Of a stretch of 12,061 nucleotides of DNA, positions 1 through 5,541 are shown piece after piece. The position numbers and the translations under genes are program-made. Each line of letters starts with the position of its first letter. Position 1 is the stretch's first letter. The stretch is from Sphingobium sp. (lineage in GTDB: Bacteria; Pseudomonadota; Alphaproteobacteria; Sphingomonadales; Sphingomonadaceae): positions 1 to 12,061 of the forward strand of contig JASBTC010000071.1 in NCBI GenBank assembly GCA_030148625.1. Direction: 5' to 3'. A model generated the notes under the pieces. The model had not been told where the DNA came from. It ran no database searches and saw only the letters and a list, made by a program, of their open reading frames with translations.

Positions 1-26
1 TCATCGCCATCGTCTTCATCCATTAG
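1..26 (+). CDS. C-terminal end of an upstream hydrophobic protein (partial)
   Basis: The frame that starts at base 3 reads Ile-Ala-Ile-Val-Phe-Ile-His and ends in a TAG stop at 24-26. Seven codons cannot identify a family, but a strongly hydrophobic tail suits a protein ending in a membrane helix. The stop overlaps the Shine-Dalgarno-like AGGAG (25-29) of the next gene, so the two genes are probably in one operon. DUF2271, DUF4198 and ApbE genes are often preceded by a PepSY-family membrane protein, so that is my guess, from context only. Confidence 0.45.
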
Positions 27-39
27 GAGCCAAGGACCC

Positions 40-570
40 ATGCAGCTTTCCCACCGCATCGTGCTCACCGGCGCCACACTGGCGGTCGCGGGCGCGCTTG
101 CCGCCCCCGTCGCCGCGCAGACGATGGATGTCACCGTCACCATCCCGCGGCTGACCGTCGCCGAATATCATCGCCCCTATGTCGCGATGTGGATCGAGCC
201 CGCCGCTGGCGCCGCGCGCACCATCGCGGTCTGGTACGATTTCGACATGAAGAACAATGAGGGCACCAAATGGCTGCGCGACGTGCGCCAATGGTGGCGC
301 GCCTCGGGCCGCGGCATGCAATTCCCCGCCGACGGCGTGACCGGCGCGACGCGGGCGCCGGGCGCGCAGAAGATCAGCTTCACCGCCGGACGCGGGCCGC
401 TCGGCACGCTGGCCCCCGGACAGTACACATTGGTGGTGGAAGCCGCGCGCGAAGTGGGCGGCCGCGAACTGCTCCGCCTGCCCTTCGCCTGGCCGCCCAA
501 GCCCGGCCAGACCGCGCGCGCCGCAGGCACCGCCGAACTCGGCGCCGTCAGCGTCGCTTTCCGTCGTTAA
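40..570 (+). CDS. DUF2271 domain-containing secreted protein
   Basis: This 176-residue protein has a Sec signal peptide: basic start, hydrophobic stretch at about residues 7-25, and probable cleavage after Ala-Ala-Gln near residue 27, so it should be periplasmic. The mature part matches my memory of DUF2271: a beta-rich start with a PYVAMWIE segment, a WYDFDM segment, a Trp-rich KWLRDVRQWWRASG stretch, then a beta-sandwich-like end. The biochemical role of DUF2271 is not established. Its usual neighbours (PepSY membrane protein, DUF4198, ApbE) suggest a part in extracytosolic flavin or metal redox chemistry. The ATG at 40 is supported by AGGAG at 25-29, which overlaps the previous stop. The next gene starts 15 bp downstream, so the genes are probably cotranscribed. 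Family call fairly sure, function unknown. Confidence 0.85.
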   Translation: MQLSHRIVLTGATLAVAGALAAPVAAQTMDVTVTIPRLTVAEYHRPYVAMWIEPAAGAARTIAVWYDFDMKNNEGTKWLRDVRQWWRASGRGMQFPADGVTGATRAPGAQKISFTAGRGPLGTLAPGQYTLVVEAAREVGGRELLRLPFAWPPKPGQTARAAGTAELGAVSVAFRR

Positions 571-585
571 TAGGGGGAGGATTCA

Positions 586-1470
586 ATGAAGATCCGTATC
601 GCACGCATTCTCGCAGGTGCGGCGCTCGCCGCTGCGCTCGTCTCTCCCGCCGCCGCGCATCGCCAATGGATGATGCCGTCCGCCACCGTCCTTTCGGGTG
701 ACGATGTGTGGGTGACGGTCGACGCCGCCGTCTCGAACGACCTGTTCTATTTCGAGCACCAGCCGATGCGCACCACCAACGTCAAGGCGTGGGCGCCCGA
801 CGGCTCAGAGGTGAAGATCGAGAACGCCTCCACATTGCGCTATCGTAGCACCTTCGACGTGCACCTGCTGCAAAAGGGCACCTACAAGATCGCGTCGGTC
901 AGTGATGCGCTGATGGGCAGCTATACGCTCAACGGCAAGACCGAGCGGTTGCCGCGCGGCACCACCGCCGAAAATCTCGCCCAGGCGATCCCGGCGGGCG
1001 CGACCAACGTCCAGACCGCGGAGAGCAGCAATCGCAACGAGATCTTCGTGACCGTCGGCGCACCGACCGAAACCGTATTCAAATCGGTCGGCAAGGGCAT
1101 CGAGCTGGTGCCGGTCACCCATCCCAACGATCTGATCGCGGGCGAAGCCGCGACCTTCCAGTTCCTGCTCGACGGCAAGCCAGCAGCGAACCTGCCGGTC
1201 ACCGTCATCCCCGGCGGCATCCGCTATCGCAACGCGCTCAACCAGATCGACGCCAAAACCGGCGCCGACGGCAAGGTGACGATCACCTGGCCCGAACCCG
1301 GCATGTACTGGCTCAACGTCACCACCGGCAGCGGTCGTGGCGAAGGCATGGGTGGCCCCGGCGGTCCGGGCGGTCCCGGTGCCGGAGAAAGTCAGCCGCC
1401 GGCGGCACCCGCCGGCCCGCCGCAGCGTCGCGCCAGCTATGTGACGACGCTCGAGGTGCTCGCGCCCTGA
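586..1470 (+). CDS. DUF4198 domain-containing periplasmic protein
   Basis: This 294-residue protein has a clear signal peptide (residues 1-24) ending in Ala-Ala-Ala just before His25, so the mature protein would begin His-Arg-Gln-Trp. A histidine at or near the mature N terminus followed by an aromatic residue is typical of DUF4198, a family related to periplasmic parts of nickel/cobalt uptake systems and thought to bind metal. The rest is beta-rich, with a carboxypeptidase-regulatory-like or Ig-like fold expected at about residues 165-245 (DGKPAANLPVTVIPGG, then ADGKVTITWPEPGMYWLNV). A Gly/Pro-rich low-complexity insert lies at about 248-281, before the last strand. The strong Shine-Dalgarno GGGGAGG at 574-580 supports the ATG at 586. 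It lies in the operon with DUF2271 and ApbE. The metal it binds cannot be read from sequence. Confidence 0.87.
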   Translation: MKIRIARILAGAALAAALVSPAAAHRQWMMPSATVLSGDDVWVTVDAAVSNDLFYFEHQPMRTTNVKAWAPDGSEVKIENASTLRYRSTFDVHLLQKGTYKIASVSDALMGSYTLNGKTERLPRGTTAENLAQAIPAGATNVQTAESSNRNEIFVTVGAPTETVFKSVGKGIELVPVTHPNDLIAGEAATFQFLLDGKPAANLPVTVIPGGIRYRNALNQIDAKTGADGKVTITWPEPGMYWLNVTTGSGRGEGMGGPGGPGGPGAGESQPPAAPAGPPQRRASYVTTLEVLAP

Positions 1471-1523
1471 CCGGCGATCCGCGGATCCTGATTCCCCGCG
1501 CGCTTTCCCCGGCCGCGTTCGCC
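1467..1523 (+). other. Possible N-terminal extension of ApbE from a CTG start
   Basis: The ApbE frame is open through the gap after DUF4198. Nineteen codons, from CTG at 1467 to 1523, read as LTGDPRILIPR followed by ALSPAAFA and then the annotated Met. The CTG shares bases with the TGA stop (CTGA), the usual geometry of translational coupling by an ATGA or GTGA overlap. The codons are GC-ending like the gene body. CTG is a rare start, so this is a hypothesis. The conservative start at 1524 is kept in the gene entry. Confidence 0.35.
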
Positions 1524-2453
1524 ATGCGCGACGCGGCCGGAACCGTTGTGACGCTGAACGGCCTTACCATGGGCACGAACTGGTCGGTGCGCGCGATATC
1601 CCCGCCGACAGGTATCGCACGCGACATTCAGAGCGTGCTCGATCAGGTCGTCGCCCAGATGAGCAACTGGGAAGCGGGATCGGATATCAGCCGCTTCAAC
1701 CGCGCCGCGCCGGGCGTCTGGTGGTTGCTTCCGCCCGAATTCGCGACCGTGCTCGACGCCGCGCTCGCCATTGCCCACGACAGCGGCGGCGCGTTCGACC
1801 CCGCAATCGGTACGCTGGTCGACCTATGGGGTTTCGGCCCCGCGGGCCCCGTCGCCCGGCCGCCGGATGGCGCCGCGCTGCTGCACGCCCGCGACCAGGC
1901 CGGCCATCGCCGGATCGAGCTCGATATGCTCGGCCTGCGCGCGCGTCGCACCCGCAATGCCGCGCTCGACTTTTCCGGCATCGCCAAGGGTTATGGCGTC
2001 GATCGCGTCGCCGAACTGCTGCTGTCGCGCGGGGTACGACATTTCCTCGTCGAGGTCGGCGGCGAATTGCGCGGCGCAGGGCTCAAGCCCGACGGCCAAC
2101 CCTGGTGGACCGATCTGGAAGCGCCGCCCGGTATCGCATGTGCGCCCGCCCGCGTCGCGCTGCACGAGCTGTCGGTCGCGACGTCAGGCGATTATCGCCG
2201 CTGGTGCGAGCATGACGGCCACCGCTATGCCCACAGCATCGATCCCGCGACCGGCCGCCCCACGACCAATGGCGTGCGATCGGTGACGGTGCTTCACCCC
2301 AGCTGCATGCGCGCCGACGCCTGGGCGACCGCGCTCACCATCGCCGGGCCGGATGCGGGCATGGCCATGGCCGAAACGCAGAAGCTCGCCGCGCTGATCG
2401 TCAGCGACGATGGCGAGGCGATGTCCTCCGCGATGCGCGCAATGCTCGACTGA
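1524..2453 (+). CDS. apbE: FAD:protein FMN transferase (ApbE family)
   Basis: ApbE enzymes use FAD to attach FMN to a Ser or Thr of target flavoproteins, with Mg2+. The family motifs are present in order: TMGT at residues 15-18, GGAFDPAIGTLVDLWGFGP at about 90-108, SGIAKGYGVDR around Lys155, VEVGGEL, TSGDY at 220-224, IDPATG ending near 244, and Asp265/Thr269 in the metal-binding ADAWAT motif. At 309 residues the length is normal. The first ATG (1524) lacks a clear Shine-Dalgarno, and the frame stays open upstream to a CTG at 1467 that overlaps the previous stop, so the true start may be earlier. No signal peptide or lipobox is visible, unlike the lipoprotein ApbE of enterobacteria. It closes the operon with DUF2271 and DUF4198 and probably flavinylates a product of that system, perhaps a PepSY protein upstream of the window. 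Confidence 0.95.
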   Translation: MRDAAGTVVTLNGLTMGTNWSVRAISPPTGIARDIQSVLDQVVAQMSNWEAGSDISRFNRAAPGVWWLLPPEFATVLDAALAIAHDSGGAFDPAIGTLVDLWGFGPAGPVARPPDGAALLHARDQAGHRRIELDMLGLRARRTRNAALDFSGIAKGYGVDRVAELLLSRGVRHFLVEVGGELRGAGLKPDGQPWWTDLEAPPGIACAPARVALHELSVATSGDYRRWCEHDGHRYAHSIDPATGRPTTNGVRSVTVLHPSCMRADAWATALTIAGPDAGMAMAETQKLAALIVSDDGEAMSSAMRAMLD

Positions 2454-2499
2454 AGGGGCGAGAGGGCCGGAGCTTGATCCGGCAGGATGCAACCCTCCC

Positions 2500-2587
2500 T
2501 GTCATTCCCGCGCACGCGGGAATCCAGCTTTTCCGTGAAGCATCAGAAAGCAGAAGAAGCGGGATTCCCGCGTACGCGGGAATGACA
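2500..2587. repeat. REP/REPIN-like inverted pair of palindromic units
   Basis: Two 26-bp units lie in opposite orientation at 2500-2525 and 2562-2587 and match at 25 of 26 positions. Each contains a palindromic core; in the right unit ATTCCCGCGTACGCGGGAAT is a perfect 20-bp palindrome. The pair can fold into one long stem with a 36-nt loop. Units of the type GTCATTCCCGCG...CGCGGGAATCC are dispersed intergenic repeats in many proteobacteria and resemble REPINs moved by RAYT transposases; no transposase is present here. The position between convergent genes suits a bidirectional terminator or a neutral insertion. Confidence 0.85.
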
Positions 2588-2634
2588 AGGAAGGGGGAAA
2601 TCAAGCGTCTGACATGACCGCCCCAGCGCGCTTT

Positions 2635-2673
2635 ATGGCCGGCGACAGAGGGACAAGTCGCCGGCCATCCCCC
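2635..2673 (-). terminator. Perfect 12-bp hairpin after the TonB receptor; copy 1 of a flanking repeat
   Basis: ATGGCCGGCGAC (2635-2646) pairs perfectly with GTCGCCGGCCAT (2657-2668) around a 10-nt loop. It begins about 10 bp after the receptor stop codon on the minus strand. There is no good T-tract, so it is not a classic intrinsic terminator, but it may protect or end the transcript. The first 23 bases (2635-2657) recur identically at 5406-5428, in the same orientation, on the other side of the receptor gene. Confidence 0.6.
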
Positions 2674-2678
2674 GTTCG

Positions 2679-5063
2679 TCAGAAGCTGTAATAGAGGCTC
2701 AGCACCGCCGACCGGCCCTCGCCGGGCATTGCCCAGCCATTGTTGCGGATGCTGGTGTAATATTTCTCGTTCGTGAAGTTCTGGACGTTGAGCTGCGCGG
2801 TCAGCCCTTCGGTGACCGGATAGGAAATGAAGGCGCGGTGCGTCAGATAGCTGTCCGCCTTGTACAGCACCGTCGTCGGCGTCGTGCGGGCATTGTTGAG
2901 ATAGAAGCTGCCCTGATAGGTCAGACCGTAACCCACCTGCAGCCCGAACGGGAAGGTATAGGTGGTGAACAGGCTGCCCGAATGCTTGGGCGTGTTGGTC
3001 AGCGGATTGCCCGCCTGCGGATCGAATGCCGGGCAGCTATAGGTGGTACCGCCGATCACCTTGGTCACGCCGGGATTGGCAAGGCACTCATCGGTGATGC
3101 TCTGCTTCACGACACTGTCGAGATAGGTGTAGTTCGCGAAGATCGACCATTCGCGCGTGATGTTGCCGGTGGCGCCCAGCGAGATGCCGTCCACCCGGTT
3201 GCGGCCGTCATTGACCGGCAGGCTGCCGACGAACGGATCGTTGGCGGTGACGCGGTAATTGGTCCGCTCGTTGCGGAAGAAGGCGGCGGTGAGTTGGAGC
3301 TTGCGGTCGAACAGGTCGATCTTGCCGCCGATCTCGTAATTCACCGCCTGTTCCGGCGCCAGGCTGCAGGGATTGACGTTCAGGTTGGTCGCCGCCGCCA
3401 GGCCGCAGCCCGAACGCACGCTCGTCGAGGTCGGATTCTTCGAATTGCCATAGGCGATGTAGAGGCTCGACGCGGGCGTGGGCTTGAAGACCAGGCCGAC
3501 GCGGTAGGAGAAAAGGCTGTCGTCCGAACTCTGGGTAACGCCGGTCAGATAACGGCTCGTCTGTCCGGCCGGGATCGCCAGCGCGTCGGGCGTGATCGTG
3601 TCCGATCGGAAATCGGCCTTGTTCTTCTCGTAGCGAAGGCCGGCATTGAGTTCGAGCTGGTCGGTGATCTTGATCGCGTCGAACAGGTAGATCGCCTTGT
3701 TGTTGGTTTCGCCGTCCTGGTGCCCCGTGCGGATCGCGTTGATCGGGCCGGTATAGATCGCGTTGGGATTGGCGATGTTGATCGGATCGAGCACCGGATT
3801 GGGGGTGGCGCCGCCGGGATTGCGCTGCACATTGCCGTTATTGAGGATGTAATCCTCGACCAGGAACGATGCGCCGATCACCATGGTGTGCTCGAGCCCG
3901 CCGGTGTCGAAGTTCAGCCGCACGTCGAGCTGGTTGTAGAGCGTCTGGTTCACCGAGTTGCGATAGCCGCCACGCGGCCCGCTCGGATAATAGATGCCGG
4001 GCAGCTGGCCGGCGGCGCAGGCCGCACCGGTCGGCAATGTACCGTTGGCGAGGCAATAGCTGCCCTGCGGAGGATCGACGATCAGCTTCTGTTCGACGCG
4101 CTGCCAGCGCGAGAGATTGCGGATCGACACAGTGTCGTTGAACGCGTGATCGAAGATGATCGTCGCCTGGTCGACGGTCTGATCCTGGACGTCGACATTC
4201 TTGTAGCCGTAATAGCCCGAGTCCGAAGCGCCGGGCAGCGGGCCGTCATACAGGGCGTTCTTGTAATAGGGCACGCCATATTGCGGCGTATTCTTGTCCT
4301 CCTGATGGATATAGAGGAACGTCAGTGAGGTCGGCCCGTCGATGCCGAGCTTGACCGACGGCGCGACGCCCCAGCGCTTATATTTGTCGAAGTCGCGGCC
4401 GGGCACGTCGTTGCGATGGAACATCGCATTGACGCGGACGGCGGCGAGATCGGACACGCGGACATTGCTGTCGACCGTCGCGCGATAATAATCGTCGGTG
4501 CCGATCCCGGCCTGCAGGATCGTCAGATCGTCGGCGCCCGGGCGCTTGGTGACCAGATTGACGGTGCCGCCGATCGAGCCGGAGCCGCCATAGACCGAAT
4601 TGGCGCCGTTCACGACCTCGATCTGCTCGAGGTTGAAGGGGTCGGTGCGGCTATATTGCGCGCTGTCGCGCACGCCGTCGATGGTGATGTCGGTATTGGC
4701 GCTCTGGCCGCGCAGGTTGATGCTGTCGCCATAGCCGCCGCCGCCCTCGCCGGCGCCGAAGGTGATGCCGGGAACGGTGGCGAGCACGTCGCGCAAGGTC
4801 AGCAGGTTCTGCTTGCGGATCGTCTGGCTGCTGACGACGGTGATCGTCTGCGGCGTGTCGAGCAGCGGCCGTACCTGCTTGGGCGATTCAAGCTCCGAAT
4901 GGGGGTTGGTCGCGGTGACGATGATCGGCTTGGCCTCCGCGTCGCCGGCATGCTGCTCATCGACGGGGACGGTATCGTCGGCCGCAAAAGCGGGCGAAGA
5001 CAGCATTCCGACGCACGACAGAGCGAGAAAGGCTGGCGCTGCGGCCGATGTTTTTCTGGACAC
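2679..5063 (-). CDS. TonB-dependent siderophore receptor (Fiu-like, catecholate type)
   Basis: This 794-residue outer-membrane receptor imports ferric siderophore with energy from TonB-ExbB-ExbD. In order it shows a signal peptide (residues 1-27, ending PAFA), a probable TonB box PIIVTA at 46-51, a plug domain at about 62-175 with LRGQ, ITIDGVRD and GSIGGTVNLVTKRP motifs, and a beta-barrel ending in the typical aromatic tail SLYYSF. The plug resembles the Fiu/catecholate siderophore receptor group, but the substrate cannot be fixed from sequence. The mature protein has six cysteines in three close pairs (337/349, 553/566, 660/677), probably disulfides in surface loops. The start is GTG at 5063, with GGGGG at 5071-5075 as Shine-Dalgarno. 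Upstream lies a Fur-like operator inside a promoter (5093-5121), so iron repression is likely. It is convergent with the ApbE operon. Confidence 0.95.
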   Translation of the reverse strand: MSRKTSAAAPAFLALSCVGMLSSPAFAADDTVPVDEQHAGDAEAKPIIVTATNPHSELESPKQVRPLLDTPQTITVVSSQTIRKQNLLTLRDVLATVPGITFGAGEGGGGYGDSINLRGQSANTDITIDGVRDSAQYSRTDPFNLEQIEVVNGANSVYGGSGSIGGTVNLVTKRPGADDLTILQAGIGTDDYYRATVDSNVRVSDLAAVRVNAMFHRNDVPGRDFDKYKRWGVAPSVKLGIDGPTSLTFLYIHQEDKNTPQYGVPYYKNALYDGPLPGASDSGYYGYKNVDVQDQTVDQATIIFDHAFNDTVSIRNLSRWQRVEQKLIVDPPQGSYCLANGTLPTGAACAAGQLPGIYYPSGPRGGYRNSVNQTLYNQLDVRLNFDTGGLEHTMVIGASFLVEDYILNNGNVQRNPGGATPNPVLDPINIANPNAIYTGPINAIRTGHQDGETNNKAIYLFDAIKITDQLELNAGLRYEKNKADFRSDTITPDALAIPAGQTSRYLTGVTQSSDDSLFSYRVGLVFKPTPASSLYIAYGNSKNPTSTSVRSGCGLAAATNLNVNPCSLAPEQAVNYEIGGKIDLFDRKLQLTAAFFRNERTNYRVTANDPFVGSLPVNDGRNRVDGISLGATGNITREWSIFANYTYLDSVVKQSITDECLANPGVTKVIGGTTYSCPAFDPQAGNPLTNTPKHSGSLFTTYTFPFGLQVGYGLTYQGSFYLNNARTTPTTVLYKADSYLTHRAFISYPVTEGLTAQLNVQNFTNEKYYTSIRNNGWAMPGEGRSAVLSLYYSF

Positions 5064-5092
5064 GGTGAAACCCCCATTATTGTCTGCGGGGC

Positions 5093-5121
5093 CTGCTATT
5101 GAGAGTCGTTCTCACTGTCAA
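5093..5121 (-). promoter_or_regulatory. Fur-like operator within the TonB receptor promoter
   Basis: On the minus strand TTGACA (5121-5116) is followed by a 17-nt spacer and TAGCAG (5098-5093). The spacer contains the dyad TGAGAACGACTCTCA (5114-5100), which fits the 7-1-7 Fur box pattern. The expected transcript start is near 5086, giving a leader of about 23 nt before the GTG at 5063. Binding here would block the promoter when iron is plentiful. The identity of the regulator (Fur or a relative) is inferred from the motif. Confidence 0.7.
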
Positions 5122-5149
5122 TGCTATTGCGAGACATTCCTAATTTCAT
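5121..5149 (-). promoter_or_regulatory. Degenerate second copy of the Fur-like promoter unit
   Basis: Directly upstream of the receptor promoter, the minus-strand 29-mer at 5149-5121 aligns without gaps to the unit at 5541-5513. It shares the right half almost completely (AATGTCTCGCAATAGCAT against AATGTTTCTCAATAGCAT) but has a poor -35 (ATGAAA) and a weak dyad. It may be an auxiliary regulator-binding site or a decayed duplicate. Confidence 0.4.
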
Positions 5150-5343
5150 GCCCGCGACGCTCGATTCCATGGGCTCCAGGCACGGCCTTGTCTGGGCCGC
5201 CGCCCCGATCTCGGTCGACGATGCATTGAGGGAAACGGCGAAACTGCCGGGCAGACCGACGACACCCGCCGAAATCGGGGCACGCGCAGATTTCGTTCGT
5301 GACGTGCGGCGACATGAAGGCGTCCGCGCTGCGGACAAGCAAA

Positions 5344-5374
5344 CCCCCGGCAGGGAGGGACCGCCTGCCGGGGG
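5344..5374 (-). terminator. Strong GC-rich intrinsic-terminator-like hairpin
   Basis: CCCCCGGCAGG (5344-5354) and CCTGCCGGGGG (5364-5374) form a perfect 11-bp stem with a 9-nt loop. On the minus strand the stem is followed by TTTGCTTG, a modest U-tract, so termination would act on transcripts running from the promoter at 5541-5513 toward the receptor gene. On the plus strand there is no T-run. No gene ends just before it, which makes its presence notable. Confidence 0.6.
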
Positions 5375-5405
5375 AGCTTCGGGCATGAATGCCCTCAAAG
5401 GGGAA

Positions 5406-5442
5406 ATGGCCGGCGACAGAGGGACAAGCCCCGGCCACCCCC
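5406..5442 (-). repeat. Copy 2 of the receptor-flanking hairpin repeat
   Basis: Bases 5406-5428 are identical to 2635-2657, and the rest of the unit matches apart from a few substitutions and small deletions, ending in CCCCC as in copy 1. The outer stem TGGCCGG (5407-5413) with CCGGCCA (5431-5437) is intact, while the inner stem pairs of copy 1 are lost. The two copies lie in direct orientation about 2.77 kb apart, on either side of the TonB receptor gene. This suggests a dispersed terminator-like element or a local duplication. Confidence 0.75.
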
Positions 5443-5460
5443 TTATCGCTACAAGCAACG

Positions 5461-5488
5461 CTCAGAGCTCAGAGCTCAGAGCTCAAAG
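5461..5488. repeat. Tandem 7-bp repeat (CTCAGAG x3 plus CTCAAAG)
   Basis: Four consecutive 7-mers (5461-5467, 5468-5474, 5475-5481, 5482-5488) read CTCAGAG three times and CTCAAAG once. The array lies between the promoter at 5513-5541 and the hairpins, so it would fall in the first 20-50 nt of any transcript from that promoter. AGCTCT and AGAGCT are near-complementary, so it can fold on itself in several registers. The number of units may vary between strains. Confidence 0.8.
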
Positions 5489-5512
5489 CCGCTATTTGCT
5501 GCCTCTTTTGTT

Positions 5513-5541
5513 ATGCTATTGAGAAACATTATCACTGTCAA
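5513..5541 (-). promoter_or_regulatory. Fur-like promoter-operator without a gene behind it
   Basis: The minus strand reads TTGACA (5541-5536), a 17-nt spacer, then TAGCAT (5518-5513), with TGATAATGTTTCTCA (5534-5520) as the Fur-like box in the spacer. It is nearly the same as the unit before the TonB receptor (5121-5093) and has the same geometry. It points away from the diguanylate cyclase gene, which ends at 5593 on the same strand. No convincing open frame follows before the hairpins at 5437-5344. Confidence 0.65.

Larger units (their letters stand above)
5336..5506 (-). ncRNA. Candidate Fur-controlled small RNA (hypothetical)
   Basis: A transcript from the Fur-like promoter at 5541-5513 would start near 5506 and could end at the hairpin 5374-5344 with its TTTGCTTG tail, giving about 170 nt. 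It would contain the 7-bp repeats, the hairpin repeat at 5437-5407, the small stem GGGCAT/ATGCCC (5394-5381) and the terminator stem. No protein of note is encoded. An iron-repressed promoter, a short structured body and a terminal hairpin are the architecture of iron-sparing small RNAs such as RyhB, but no sequence homology is claimed. The alternative is a scar left by a deleted receptor gene. Confidence 0.25.

Noticed and set aside
2401..2604. Small - frame with VIPAYAGIP and SWIPACAGMT peptides
   Set aside because: This is the usual translation artefact of the palindromic ATTCCCGCG repeats and not a gene.
2838..4328. Long + frame of 496 codons antisense to the TonB receptor
   Set aside because: It is a shadow frame of GC-rich coding DNA. 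The receptor on the other strand has complete domain structure, and the antisense product has no recognisable motif.
2635..5442. The receptor as an insertion-sequence or transposon cargo bounded by the hairpin repeats
   Set aside because: There is no transposase, the repeats are direct and differ slightly, and no target-site duplication is visible.
5096..5458. Open - frames over the same intergenic region, including a GTG start near 5438 with AAGGGG upstream
   Set aside because: The products are low-complexity Arg/Pro/Ser-rich strings, and the frames overlap the hairpins and operators. The AAGGGG is part of the hairpin repeat.
5121..5522. Open + frame of 133 codons between the receptor and diguanylate cyclase genes
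   Set aside because: It starts inside an operator, crosses three hairpins and the 7-bp tandem repeat, has lower third-position GC than the neighbours, and no part is recognisable. A decayed remnant of a gene is possible.
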